From the NCBI RefSeq assembly GCF_014649735.1, contig NZ_BMTP01000008.1, positions 248,001-312,000 of the forward strand: a stretch of 64,000 nucleotides of DNA. The letters are read 5' to 3'. Under the pieces are notes generated by a model. It had not been told where the DNA came from and searched no databases. It worked only from the letters and a program-made list of their open reading frames with translations. This DNA is from Streptomyces lavendofoliae (lineage in GTDB: Bacteria; Actinomycetota; Actinomycetes; Streptomycetales; Streptomycetaceae). Shown here one piece after another: positions 49,414 to 58,820 of this stretch. The first letter of the stretch is position 1. Each line of letters opens with the position of its first letter. The translations under genes were made by a program, and so were the position numbers.

Positions 49414-52400
49414 GTGCGGGGCTACGAACGCCAGGAGAGCCACCGGGCTGACGACCACCTTTCGCGGTTCGAAGCCGAGATGGACCGGCTGAAGACCGAG
49501 CGGGAGAAGGCCGTCCAGCACGCCGAGGACCTCGGTTACCAGGTCGAGGTGTTGCGCGCCAAGCTCCACGAGGCGCGGCGCACCATCGCGTCCCGGCCGG
49601 CGTACGACAACGCCGACATCGGCTACCAGGCCGAGCAGTTGCTGCGGAACGCCCAGATCCAGGCGGACCAGTTGCGCTCGGACGCCGAGCGCGAGCTGCG
49701 CGAGGCCCGGGCCCAGACGCAGCGGATACTGCAGGAGCACGCCGAGCACCAGGCGCGCCTCCAGGCGGAGTTGCACGCCGAGGCGGTCCAGCGGCGCCAG
49801 CGGCTGGACCAGGAGCTCTCCGAGCGCCGCCAGACGGTCGAGGCCCACGTCAACGAGAACGTGGCCTGGGCGGAGCAACTGCGCGCCCGCACCGAGGCGC
49901 AGGCCCGCCGCCTGATGGAGGAGTCCCGCGCGGAGGCCGAGCAGGCGCTCGCCGCGGCCCGCGCGGAGGCCACCCGGCTCGCCGAGGAGGCCCGCCGGCG
50001 TCTGGGCGCCGAGACCGAGACGGCCCGCGCGGAGGCCGAGGCCATCCTGCTGCGCGCCCGCAGGGACGCCGAGCGGCTGCTGAACGCCGCGTCCACCCAG
50101 GCCCAGGAGGCCACCAGCCACGCCGAGCAGCTGCGCAGCGCGACGACCGCCGAGTCGGACCAGGCGCGCCAGCAGGCGGCCGAGCTCAGCCGGGCGGCCG
50201 AGCAGCGGATGGCGGAGGCGGAGGAGCGGCTGCGCGAGGCCCGCGCGGAGGCCGACAAGGTCGTGGCGGAGGCCCGCGAGTCGGCTGCCAAGCGGCTGTC
50301 GACCGCGGAGTCGGAGACGGAGCAGCGCACCCGTACGGCCAAGGCGGAGATCGCCCGGCTGGTCGCGGAGGCGACCAAGGAGTCCGAAGCGCTCAAGGCG
50401 GAGGCCGAGCAGGCGCTGGCGGACGCCCGCGCGGCGGCCGAGAAGCTGGTCGCCGAGGCGTCCGAGAAGGCCCGTACGGCGGCGGCCGAGGACAGTGCCG
50501 CCCAGCTCGCCAAGGCGGCCCGGACGGCCGAGGAGGTGCTGTCCAAGGCGTCGGACGACGCGCGGGAGACCACCCGCAAGGCGTCCGAGGAGGCGGAGCG
50601 GATCCGCCGCGAGGCGGAGAGCGAGGCGGACCGGCTGCGGTCAGAGGCCCACGACACGGCCGAGCAGCTCAAGGGCGCCGCGAAGGACGACACCAAGGAG
50701 TACCGCGCCAAGACGGTCGAACTCCAGGAGGAGGCGCGCCGGCTGCGCGGCGAGGCCGAGCAGCTCCGGGCGGAGGCCATCGCCGAGGGCGAGCGGATCC
50801 GGGGCGAGGCGCGGCGCGAGGCGCTCCAGCAGATCGAGGACGCGGCGAAGACCGCCGAGGAACTGCTGACCAAGGCGAAGGCGGACGCCGACGAGCTGCG
50901 CACGGCCGCGGCGGCCGAGAGCGAGCGGGCCCGCACGGAGGCGATCGACCGGGCGACGGCCCTGCGCAAGCAGGCCGAGGAGACGCTGGAGCGCACCCGC
51001 GCCGAGGCGGAGGAGCTCCGCACCGAGGCCGAGGAGCAGGCCGAGTCGGTGCGGGCCGCGGCCGAGCAGGCCGCCGCCTCGCTGCGCGAGGAGACCGAGC
51101 GGGGCATCGCCGCCCGGCAGGCGGAGGCCGCCGAGGAGCTGGCCAGGCTGCACGCGGAGGCGGAGACGCGCCTGTCGGGCGCGGAGCAGGCGCTGGCCGA
51201 CGCGCGCACCGAGGGCGAGCGGATCCGCCGCGAGGCCGCCGAGGAGAGCGAGCGGCAGCGCGGCGAGGCCGCCGAGCGCATCCGTACGCTCCAGGCGCAG
51301 GCCGAGCAGGAGGCGGAGCGGCTGCGCACCGAGGCGGCGTCGGACGCGTCGACGGCCCGCGCGGAGGCGGAGAACGCGGCGGTACGGCTGCGGTCGGAGG
51401 CCGCCGCGGAGGCGGAGCGCCTGAAGACGGAGGCCCAGGAGTCGGCCGACCGGGTGCGCGCGGAGGCGGCGGCCGCCGCCGAGCGCGTGACGGCGGAGGC
51501 CGCCGAGGAGCTGGCCGCCGCGCGGGAGGAGGCCAACCGGCGCCGCCGCGAGGCGGAGGAGACGCTGGGCGCCGCGCGCGGCGAGGCCGACCAGGAGCGG
51601 GAGCGGGCGCGCGAGCAGAGCGAGGAGCTGCTGGCGTCGGCGCGCAAGCGTGTGGAGGAGGCGCAGGCCGAGGCGCAGCGGCTGGTCGAGGAGGCGGACC
51701 GGCGGGCGACCGAGATGGTGTCGGCCGCCGAGCAGACCGCTCAGCAGGTGCGGGACGCGGTCGCGGGGTTGCAGGAGCAGGCCGAGGAGGAGATCGCCGG
51801 GCTGCGGTCGGCGGCCGAGCACGCGGCGGAGCGGACGCGCGGCGAGGCGCAGGAGGAGGCGGACCGGGTCCGTTCCGACGCGTACGCGGAGCGGGAGCGG
51901 GCCGCGGAGGACGCGGGCCGGGTCCGGCAGCGGGCGCAGGAGGAGGCGGACGCCGCCAAGGCGCTCGCGGAGCGCACCATGGCGGACGCCATCTCCGAGT
52001 CGGAGCGGCTGAGGAGCGACACGGCCGAGTACGCGCAGCGGATGCGTACGGAGGCGTCGGACTCGCTGGCCGCCGCCGAGCAGGACGCGGCGCGCACCCG
52101 TGCGGAGGCCCGCGAGGACGCCAACCGCATCCGGTCGGAGGCGGCGGCGCAGGCGGACCGGCTGGTCGGCGAGGCGACGTCCGAGGCCGAGCGGATGACG
52201 GCCGAGGCGGCCGAGCTGCTGGCCATGGCCGAGCAGGACGCGGCGCGGCTGCGGAGCGAGGCCGAGCAGGTCAAGGCGGAGGGCGAGGCGCAGGCCGAGG
52301 AGCTGCGGGCGGCTGCCCGGGCGGACGGCGAGAAGGTCCTCGACGAGGCGCGGAAGGCCGCCGACAAGCGACGGGCGGACGCGGCGGCGCAGGCGGACCA

Positions 52401-53499
52401 GCTGGTCGGCGAGGCGACGGGCGAGGCCGAGCGGATCGGCGCGGAGACCGCCGAGCGGGTGGAGCGGCTGGTCGCGGAGGCGACGGCGGAGGCCGAGCGG
52501 CTGCGTGCGGAGGCCGCGGCGGAGGCCGAGCGGCTGGTGGCCGAGGCGACCGGCGAGGCGGAGCGGCTGCGGGCGGAGGCGGCCGAGGCGGTCGGCTCGG
52601 CGCAGCAGGCCGCGGACCGCATCCGTACGGAGGCCGAGCGGCTGCGTACGGAGTCGGAGGCGGCGGCCGAGGAGCTGCGCGCCGAGGCGCGGGCCGAGGC
52701 GGACCGGGTGGTCGACGAGGCGCGCGAGGCGGCGGCCAAGCGGCGGGCGGACGCGGCCGAACAGGCCGACCAGCTCGTCGCGAAGGCGCAGGAGGAGGCG
52801 CTGCGGGCCACCGCCGAGGCGGAGTCGCAGGCCGACACGATGGTGGGCGCGGCGCGCAAGGAGGCGGAGCGGATCGTCGCCGAGGCGACCGTCGAGGGCA
52901 ACTCGCTGGTGGAGAAGGCCCGTACGGACGCCGATGAGCTGCTGGTCGGGGCGCGGGGCGACGCGACGGCCATAAGGGAGCGGACGGAGGAGCTTCGCCG
53001 GCGCACGGAGGCGGAGGTCGAGGAGCTGCACGAGCGGGCCCGCCGCGAGAGCGCCGAGCAGATGAAGTCGGCGGGCGAGCGGGTGGACAAGCTGGTGAAG
53101 GCGGCCACCGAGCAGCGGGCCGAGGCGGAGGCCAAGGCGAAGGAGCTGCTGGCGGACGCGAACTCGGAGGCGAGCAAGGTCCGTATCTCGGCGGTGAAGA
53201 AGGCGGAGGGGCTGCTCAAGGAGGCGGAGCAGAAGAAGGCGACGCTCACGCGCGAGGCGGAGAAGATCAAGGCGGACGCGGAGCGCGAGGCCGAGAAGAT
53301 GATCTCCGAGGGGAAGCGGGAGCTGGAGGTGCTGGTGCGCCGCCGGGAGGACATTCAGGCCGAAATCTCCCGTGTCCAGGACGTGCTGGAGGCGTTGGAA
53401 TCTTTCGAGGCGCCTTCGGGGGGTACCAAGGACGGCGGGGTCAAGGCCACTGCGGCGGCAGGGGTTACCCGTTCGAGTGGCAAGTCAACCGACGAGTAA
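49414..53499 (+). CDS. scy: Scy, polarisome coiled-coil scaffold
   Basis: 1361 residues of nearly continuous coiled coil. The N-terminus (RGYERQESHRADDHLSRFEA, then DRLKTEREKAVQHAEDLGYQ) is DivIVA-like; the body is long Ala/Glu/Arg repeats in the 51-residue periodicity described for Scy. Scy marks new tips in hyphae and recruits DivIVA and FilP. S. coelicolor Scy is about 1326 residues, so this copy is slightly longer. Start GTG 49414; the frame extends upstream to 49297 but those residues are unlike Scy. Followed by filP. Confidence 0.93.
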   Translation: MRGYERQESHRADDHLSRFEAEMDRLKTEREKAVQHAEDLGYQVEVLRAKLHEARRTIASRPAYDNADIGYQAEQLLRNAQIQADQLRSDAERELREARAQTQRILQEHAEHQARLQAELHAEAVQRRQRLDQELSERRQTVEAHVNENVAWAEQLRARTEAQARRLMEESRAEAEQALAAARAEATRLAEEARRRLGAETETARAEAEAILLRARRDAERLLNAASTQAQEATSHAEQLRSATTAESDQARQQAAELSRAAEQRMAEAEERLREARAEADKVVAEARESAAKRLSTAESETEQRTRTAKAEIARLVAEATKESEALKAEAEQALADARAAAEKLVAEASEKARTAAAEDSAAQLAKAARTAEEVLSKASDDARETTRKASEEAERIRREAESEADRLRSEAHDTAEQLKGAAKDDTKEYRAKTVELQEEARRLRGEAEQLRAEAIAEGERIRGEARREALQQIEDAAKTAEELLTKAKADADELRTAAAAESERARTEAIDRATALRKQAEETLERTRAEAEELRTEAEEQAESVRAAAEQAAASLREETERGIAARQAEAAEELARLHAEAETRLSGAEQALADARTEGERIRREAAEESERQRGEAAERIRTLQAQAEQEAERLRTEAASDASTARAEAENAAVRLRSEAAAEAERLKTEAQESADRVRAEAAAAAERVTAEAAEELAAAREEANRRRREAEETLGAARGEADQERERAREQSEELLASARKRVEEAQAEAQRLVEEADRRATEMVSAAEQTAQQVRDAVAGLQEQAEEEIAGLRSAAEHAAERTRGEAQEEADRVRSDAYAERERAAEDAGRVRQRAQEEADAAKALAERTMADAISESERLRSDTAEYAQRMRTEASDSLAAAEQDAARTRAEAREDANRIRSEAAAQADRLVGEATSEAERMTAEAAELLAMAEQDAARLRSEAEQVKAEGEAQAEELRAAARADGEKVLDEARKAADKRRADAAAQADQLVGEATGEAERIGAETAERVERLVAEATAEAERLRAEAAAEAERLVAEATGEAERLRAEAAEAVGSAQQAADRIRTEAERLRTESEAAAEELRAEARAEADRVVDEAREAAAKRRADAAEQADQLVAKAQEEALRATAEAESQADTMVGAARKEAERIVAEATVEGNSLVEKARTDADELLVGARGDATAIRERTEELRRRTEAEVEELHERARRESAEQMKSAGERVDKLVKAATEQRAEAEAKAKELLADANSEASKVRISAVKKAEGLLKEAEQKKATLTREAEKIKADAEREAEKMISEGKRELEVLVRRREDIQAEISRVQDVLEALESFEAPSGGTKDGGVKATAAAGVTRSSGKSTDE

Positions 53500-53544
53500 G
53501 CCACTCAAAAGGCTGGACATTCTCCAGTTTGAACGGGCATCCGC

Positions 53545-53574
53545 TCGAAGACACGCCGTGTGGACCCCTAGGAT
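53545..53574 (+). promoter_or_regulatory. possible filP promoter
   Basis: TCGAAG (53545-53550) and TAGGAT (53569-53574), 18-bp spacing, would start transcription near 53581, 34 nt before the filP ATG. A separate promoter fits the 115-bp gap after scy. Confidence 0.4.
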
Positions 53575-53614
53575 TCCCCCTAACACCTCACCGGTCTCAT
53601 TCGACAGGAACCCC

Positions 53615-54553
53615 ATGAGCGACACTTCCTCCCCCTTCGGCTTCGAGCTCGTGCGGCGTGGTTACGACCGCGGTCAGGTGGATGACCGCATTACCAAACT
53701 CGTCGCCGACCGAGACAGTGCTCTGGCCCGAATCACCTCTCTGGAAAAGCGCATCGAGGAGCTCCACCTCGAGACGCAGAACGCCCAGGCCCAGGTCAGC
53801 GACGCCGAGCCGTCGTACGCCGGTCTCGGTGCCCGCGTCGAGAAGATCCTCCGTCTCGCCGAGGAGGAGGCGAAGGACCTGCGCGAGGAGGCCCGTCGCG
53901 CCGCCGAGCAGCACCGCGAGCTCGCCGAGTCGGCCGCGCAGCAGGTGCGCAACGACGCCGAGTCGTTCGCGGCGGAGCGGAAGGCGAAGGCCGAGGACGA
54001 GGGCGTCCGGATCGTCGAGAAGGCCCAGGGCGAGGCGAACTCGCTGCGTGCCGAGGCGCAGAAGGACGCGCAGTCCAAGCGTGAGGAGGCGGACGCGCTC
54101 TTCGAGGAGACCCGGGCGAAGGCCGCGCAGGCGGCTGCCGACTTCGAGACGAACCTCGCCAAGCGGCGGGAGCAGTCGGAGCGGGACCTGGCGTCGCGTC
54201 AGGCGAAGGCGGAGAAGCGTCTCGCCGAGATCGAGCACCGGGCGGAGCAGCTGCGCCTGGAGGCCGAGAAGCTGCGTACGGACGCGGAGCGCCGGGCCCG
54301 TCAGACGGTGGAGACGGCACAGCGTCAGGCCGAGGACATCGTGGCGGACGCGAACGCCAAGGCTGATCGTATCCGCAGCGAATCGGAGCGCGAGCTGGCG
54401 GCGCTGACGAACCGTCGCGACTCGATCAACGCCCAGCTGACCAACGTCCGCGAGATGCTGGCGACGCTGACCGGTGCGGCCGTGGCCGCGGCGGGTTCGC
54501 CGGCGGACGACGAGCCGGTCTCCCGCGGCGTCCCGGCGCAGCAGACCCGCTAG
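53615..54553 (+). CDS. filP: FilP, intermediate-filament-like coiled-coil protein
   Basis: 312 residues. The N-terminus FELVRRGYDRGQVDDRITKL is the DivIVA-like conserved head, followed by a rod of coiled coil and a short tail (ending SRGVPAQQTR). FilP forms filaments that give apical stiffness and interacts with DivIVA and Scy. Length close to S. coelicolor FilP (310). ATG with ACAGGAAC 5-10 nt upstream. A large hairpin follows. Confidence 0.94.
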   Translation: MSDTSSPFGFELVRRGYDRGQVDDRITKLVADRDSALARITSLEKRIEELHLETQNAQAQVSDAEPSYAGLGARVEKILRLAEEEAKDLREEARRAAEQHRELAESAAQQVRNDAESFAAERKAKAEDEGVRIVEKAQGEANSLRAEAQKDAQSKREEADALFEETRAKAAQAAADFETNLAKRREQSERDLASRQAKAEKRLAEIEHRAEQLRLEAEKLRTDAERRARQTVETAQRQAEDIVADANAKADRIRSESERELAALTNRRDSINAQLTNVREMLATLTGAAVAAAGSPADDEPVSRGVPAQQTR

Positions 54554-54636
54554 TCGGAGTTCCGGCCGGTCCCGTCGGTACGTCGGTGCCCGCCGGTCTT
54601 GCCGGTACGTCGGCCCCGTCGGCTCGTCGGTTCCCG

Positions 54637-54701
54637 AGGGCCCTGGGGGCCCATGACGCGCATGCCCGGCGGCCGTGCGCGCATGGGTCCCGCAGGGCCC
54701 T
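54637..54701 (+). terminator. large composite hairpin after filP
   Basis: Paired blocks: 54637-54645 with 54693-54701, 54650-54655 with 54682-54687, 54657-54662 with 54676-54681; 13-nt loop. It lies 80 bp past the filP stop. Confidence 0.7.
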
Positions 54702-54780
54702 TCGCGTACACCGGACGCGGGTGTCGGCAGGCCCTGTCATTCCGGTGGCGGGCCGTCCGGGGCGCCCGTAGCGTGGACGG

Positions 54781-55716
54781 GTGATCGAGCTCGAGGGTCT
54801 AACGAAACGTTTCGGTACGAAGATGGCGGTCGACCACCTCTCGTTCCAGGTCCGCCCCGGTGTGGTGACGGGCTTCCTCGGTCCCAACGGCGCGGGCAAG
54901 TCGACCACCATGCGGATGGTGCTGGGCCTGGACCACCCGACCGGCGGTTCGGTCCGGATCGACGGCAGGCACTACCGGGAGCTCGACGAGCCGCTGAAGT
55001 ACATCGGGGCGCTGCTGGAGGCGCGGGGGCTGCACGGCGGGCGGACCGCGTACAACAACCTGCTGTGCCTGGCGCAGTCGAACCGCATTCCGGAGAGCCG
55101 GGTCTCCGAGGTGCTGGAGCTGGTGGGGCTCACGGCCGTGGCCAGGAGGAAACCGAAAGGTTTTTCGATGGGCATGGGTCAGCGGCTGGGAATCGCCGCC
55201 GCGCTCCTGGGCAATCCGAAGATCCTGATGTTCGACGAACCCGTCAATGGTCTGGACCCCGAGGGAATTCACTGGATCCGCAATCTGATGAAGACCCTGG
55301 CCGCCGAAGGGCGGACGATCTTCGTTTCCAGTCATCTGATGAGCGAAATGGCACTGACGGCCGACCACTTGATCGTGATCGGGCAGGGCAGGCTTCTCGC
55401 CGACACCTCGATGGCGGATTTCATCCAGCGCAACTCCCGCGCTTTTGTACGGCTGCGCTCCCCGCAGCGGGAGCGGCTGCTCGACGCGCTGCACGGCGCC
55501 GGCCTGGCCGCGACCGAGGCCGGGGACGGCGCGCTGGAGGTCGACGGCGCCACCATCGAGGATGTCGGGGACCTGGCGGCCCGCCACGGCATCACCCTGC
55601 ACGAGCTGAGCGCCCAGCGGGCCTCGCTGGAGGAGGCGTTCATGCGGATGACGGCGGCGTCGGTCGAGTACCACGCGCACTCCGCCACCGGGCCCCAGTG
55701 GTCGAAGGAGGTCTGA
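54781..55716 (+). CDS. ABC transporter ATP-binding protein (cassette 1)
   Basis: 311 residues. Walker A GFLGPNGAGKSTTMRMVLGL, signature FSMGMGQRLGIAAALLG, Walker B KILMFDEPVNGLDPEG, H-loop FVSSHLMSE. About 80 C-terminal residues as in the drug-resistance/antibiotic subfamily. A TAGCGT box lies 6 nt before the GTG and no ribosome site is seen: leaderless. Energises the permease downstream. 65-70 percent similar by eye to the ATPase at 56753, so one cassette arose by duplication. Confidence 0.93.
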   Translation: MIELEGLTKRFGTKMAVDHLSFQVRPGVVTGFLGPNGAGKSTTMRMVLGLDHPTGGSVRIDGRHYRELDEPLKYIGALLEARGLHGGRTAYNNLLCLAQSNRIPESRVSEVLELVGLTAVARRKPKGFSMGMGQRLGIAAALLGNPKILMFDEPVNGLDPEGIHWIRNLMKTLAAEGRTIFVSSHLMSEMALTADHLIVIGQGRLLADTSMADFIQRNSRAFVRLRSPQRERLLDALHGAGLAATEAGDGALEVDGATIEDVGDLAARHGITLHELSAQRASLEEAFMRMTAASVEYHAHSATGPQWSKEV

Positions 55717-55718
55717 CG

Positions 55719-56498
55719 ATGGCCTCCGCACCCGCGGTCCTCAGGTCGGAGTGGACCAAGATCCGTACCGTCTCCTCCACGGTCTGGACGCTGGCCAGTG
55801 CCCTGGTCGTCACCGTCGCCATGGGCGCGGCGCTGTCCGCCCTGGTGCGCGAGACGTTCGACGAGATGCGTCCCGTCGAGCGGGCGACGTTCGACCCGAC
55901 GGTGGTCAGCTTCTCCGGCATGCTGCTCGGTCAGCTGGCGATGGTGGTGTTCGGCGTCCTGGTGGTCGGTACCGAGTACAGCTCCGGCATGATCCGTACG
56001 TCCCTGGCCGCCGTCCCGCAGCGGGCGGCCTTCCTCTTCAGCAAGATCGCGGTGGCCGGGGCACTGGCCCTGCTGGTCGGCCTGGCGACCTCCTTCCTCA
56101 GCTTCTTCCTCGGCCAGGCCCTGCTCGGCGAGCACCGCACGACGATCGGCGACGATAACGTGCTGCGCGCGGTCGTCGGCGGCGGACTGTACATGGGGCT
56201 GATGGCGGTGTTCTCGATGGGTGTGGCCGCCATGCTGCGCTCGACGGTGCTGTCGCTCGGCATCCTGGTGCCGTTCTTCTTCCTCGTCTCCCAGATCCTG
56301 TCGAACGTGCCGAAGGCCAAGGAGGTCGCCGAGTACTTCCCGGACCAGGCGGGCTCCACGATCACGCAGGTCGTCCCCGGCGCCCTGGGCAGCGACCCGG
56401 CCCCCTACAGCCCCTGGGGCGGCATGGGCATCATGCTCCTGTGGGTCGCGGCGTCCCTGGTGGGCGGCTACCTGGTGCTGAAGCGGCGGGACGCGTAG
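55719..56498 (+). CDS. ABC transporter permease (cassette 1)
   Basis: 259 residues with six hydrophobic segments (VWTLASALVVTVAMGAALSA, MLLGQLAMVVFGVLVVG, AVAGALALLVGLATSFLSF, GGLYMGLMAVFSMGVAAML, LSLGILVPFFFLVSQIL, MGIMLLWVAASLVGGYLVL). SEWTKIRTVSSTVWTL is the typical start of this exporter family. ATG 2 bp after the ATPase stop, with AAGGAGG. Substrate unknown. The stop TAG touches the MITE-like repeat. Confidence 0.92.
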   Translation: MASAPAVLRSEWTKIRTVSSTVWTLASALVVTVAMGAALSALVRETFDEMRPVERATFDPTVVSFSGMLLGQLAMVVFGVLVVGTEYSSGMIRTSLAAVPQRAAFLFSKIAVAGALALLVGLATSFLSFFLGQALLGEHRTTIGDDNVLRAVVGGGLYMGLMAVFSMGVAAMLRSTVLSLGILVPFFFLVSQILSNVPKAKEVAEYFPDQAGSTITQVVPGALGSDPAPYSPWGGMGIMLLWVAASLVGGYLVLKRRDA

Positions 56499-56556
56499 GA
56501 CGTGTCTTTTTGGATCAGGCCGGCACGCGAGCCCGGCAAGATCCGAAAGACACGCC
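56498..56556 (-). mobile_element. MITE-like inverted repeat, short copy
   Basis: About 59 bp: CGTGTCTTTTTGGATC at the left and GATCCGAAAGACACG at the right pair over 15-16 bp. The inner part (minus-strand GCCGGGCTCGCGTGCC) matches the left end of the longer element at 60445-60665. It begins at the last base of the permease stop. As RNA it makes a long hairpin that may terminate cassette 1. No transposase nearby. Confidence 0.7.
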
Positions 56557-56752
56557 CCCGCGCGGACGGCGTGAAGCTCGACATCACCGGCTTCGACCGC
56601 ACCGCCGGACACTGCCCCCCGGGGCGCGGGCTCCGCCTCTGGCGACATGGCCGGAACCGTCAAGGGGCGGATACGCTCTTACCTCTTACGGGGGTCCTGC
56701 GTCAGCGTGCCGCGGGCCCGACGACGTGACCACCTGTCGATGGGGCTGGAGA

Positions 56753-57967
56753 ATGATCGAGGCAGTCGGCCTGACGAAGCGCTACGGCGCCAAGACGGCC
56801 GTGTACAACCTTTCCTTCCAGGTGAGGCCGGGGACGGTGACCGGATTCCTGGGACCGAACGGCTCCGGCAAGTCGACGACGATGCGCATGATCCTCGGGC
56901 TGGACCGGCCGACGTCGGGGCACGTGACCATCGGCGGTCACCCCTTCCGGCAGTTGCCGAACGCTCCCCGTCAGGTGGGCGCCCTGCTGGACGCCAAGGC
57001 CGTGCACGGCGGGCGCAGCGCGCGCAACCACCTGCTGTCGCTGGCCCAGCTCGCCGGCATCCCGGCCCGCCGGGTGGACGAGGTGCTCGGGGTCGTCGGC
57101 CTCCAGGACGTGGCCCGCAAGCGGTCCAGCGGGTTCTCGCTGGGCATGGGGCAGCGACTCGGCATCGCGGCGGCGCTGCTCGGCGACCCGCAGGTGCTGC
57201 TGTTCGACGAGCCGGTCAACGGCCTGGACCCCGAGGGCATCCTCTGGGTGCGCAACCTGATGAAGGCGCTCGCCGCCGAGGGGCGGACGGTCTTCGTCTC
57301 CTCGCACCTGATGAGCGAGATGGCCCTCACCGCCGAGCACCTGATCGTCATCGGCCGCGGCCAGCTGCTGGCGGACATGAGCGTCAAGGACTTCATCTCG
57401 GCGAACTCGGCCGACTTCGCCCGGGTGCGCACCCCGCGGACCGAGCCCGCCCAGCGGGAGAAGCTGATGGGCGTGCTCGCGGAGGCCGGCGGGCAGGTCA
57501 TGTCCGAGCCGGACGGGGCCCTGCGGGTGACCGGGCTGCCGCTGCCACGGATCAGCGACCTGGCGCACGGCGCCGACGTACGCCTGTGGGAGCTCTCGCC
57601 GCACCAGGCGTCGCTGGAGGAGGCGTACATGCGCCTCACCCAGGGCGCCGTGGACTACCGCTCCACGGCGGACCAGCGGGCCGGGCTGATGCAGCAGCCG
57701 GACCCGATGGGGTACGCGCCGCCGCCGGTCGTCCCGGAGGTGCCGCAGCAGGGCTGGTACGCCCCGCCGCCGCCCGGACAGAACCCGTACGCGGGCGGCG
57801 GGCAGCCCGGCGCGCAGCACCCGGTGGCCCAGCCGCCGCACGTGCCGCAGCCGTACCAGGCCGCCCCCGCCGCCCCCGCCGCCCCCACCGCTCCGCCGGC
57901 GGCCCCGGCCGCTCCGCCCGCGCCCGCCGCGGCCCCCGCAGACCTGAGCAAGAGCGAGGACGCCTGA
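56753..57967 (+). CDS. ABC transporter ATP-binding protein (cassette 2) with Pro/Ala tail
   Basis: 404 residues. Walker A GFLGPNGSGKSTTMRMILGL, signature FSLGMGQRLGIAAALLGDP, Walker B VLLFDEPVNGLDPEG, H-loop FVSSHLMSEM. Paralogue of the cassette 1 ATPase over the first 300 residues, but with about 95 extra C-terminal residues rich in Pro, Ala, Gln and Tyr (PPPVVPEVPQQGWYAPPPPG), a disordered tail that may bind partners. ATG at 56753 has GGAG almost adjacent. Its stop overlaps the permease ATG. Confidence 0.93.
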   Translation: MIEAVGLTKRYGAKTAVYNLSFQVRPGTVTGFLGPNGSGKSTTMRMILGLDRPTSGHVTIGGHPFRQLPNAPRQVGALLDAKAVHGGRSARNHLLSLAQLAGIPARRVDEVLGVVGLQDVARKRSSGFSLGMGQRLGIAAALLGDPQVLLFDEPVNGLDPEGILWVRNLMKALAAEGRTVFVSSHLMSEMALTAEHLIVIGRGQLLADMSVKDFISANSADFARVRTPRTEPAQREKLMGVLAEAGGQVMSEPDGALRVTGLPLPRISDLAHGADVRLWELSPHQASLEEAYMRLTQGAVDYRSTADQRAGLMQQPDPMGYAPPPVVPEVPQQGWYAPPPPGQNPYAGGGQPGAQHPVAQPPHVPQPYQAAPAAPAAPTAPPAAPAAPPAPAAAPADLSKSEDA

Positions 57968-58779
57968 TGACCACCGCCCCCTACCAGCAGCATCAGTACA
58001 CCTCGCCGATCCCGGTGCGCCGCGCGCACCTCGGGGACGCGCTCGCCTCCGAGTGGACCAAGATCCGTTCCGTGCGCTCCACGATGTGGACGCTCGGCGT
58101 GATGATCCTGCTCATGGTGGGCGTCGGGCTGCTCAGCGTCGTGGCCATCAACGCGACCGACACCGACCTCGGCGACGAGTCCGTCCTCAGCCTGGGCTTC
58201 AACGGCGTGCTGCTCGGCAGCATCTGCGTGGTCACGCTGGGCGTGCTGACCATCTCGTCCGAGTACGGCACGGGCATGATCCGTACGACGCTGACCGCCT
58301 GCCCCAGCCGCAGCCGCGTGCTGGCCGCCAAGGCGATCGTCTTCTTCGCGCTCATCCTGCTGGTCACCGCCGTGACCGCCGGCCTGGTCGCGGTCCTGCA
58401 GACCGCCCTGGTGGACAGCGGCACCGCGACCGGCGAGGAGTGGCTGCGCGCGACGGTCGGCGCCGGGCTGTTCACCGCCGTCCTCGGACTGCTGGCGCTC
58501 GCCGTCGGCGCGCTGGTCCGCCACTCCGCCGGCGCCATCACCATCATGATCGGTGTGATGCTGCTGCCGCTGGTCGCCGGCATCTTCATGTCGTCGCTGC
58601 CGAAGGTGCAGGAGTTCCTGTTCCAGTACTCGCTGCCCAGCCTGCTCATCGCCTTCTACAGCGACAGCGGCCTGATCGAGGGCGGCCCGCACGGCTGGAC
58701 GCCGCTGTGGATCCTGTGCGGCATCACCGCCGTCGCGCTGGCCGGGGCGGCGCTCGCCACGGAGCGGCGCGACGTCTGA
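57967..58779 (+). CDS. ABC transporter permease (cassette 2)
   Basis: 270 residues, six hydrophobic segments (MWTLGVMILLMVGVGLLSVV, GFNGVLLGSICVVTLGVLTI, IVFFALILLVTAVTAGLVAV, AVLGLLALAVGALVRH, ITIMIGVMLLPLVAGIF, LWILCGITAVALAGAAL). SEWTKIRSVRSTMWTL matches the cassette 1 permease, and EYGTGMIRTTL its EYSSGMIRTSL. One-base overlap (TGATG) with the ATPase gene. Substrate unknown. Confidence 0.92.
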   Translation: MTTAPYQQHQYTSPIPVRRAHLGDALASEWTKIRSVRSTMWTLGVMILLMVGVGLLSVVAINATDTDLGDESVLSLGFNGVLLGSICVVTLGVLTISSEYGTGMIRTTLTACPSRSRVLAAKAIVFFALILLVTAVTAGLVAVLQTALVDSGTATGEEWLRATVGAGLFTAVLGLLALAVGALVRHSAGAITIMIGVMLLPLVAGIFMSSLPKVQEFLFQYSLPSLLIAFYSDSGLIEGGPHGWTPLWILCGITAVALAGAALATERRDV

Positions 58780-58820
58780 CCTCCGCCGTCACGCCCCGCA
58801 CCGGTGGCGGGGTCCCGCCT

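Noticed and set aside
50641..53031. 796-codon minus-strand open frame opposite scy
   Set aside because: Leu/Arg/Gly-rich shadow of the coiled-coil repeat; scy itself is well supported.
49414..53499. CRISPR-like or tandem DNA repeats
   Set aside because: The repetition is protein-level coiled coil in frame with scy; units are not identical and there are no spacers.
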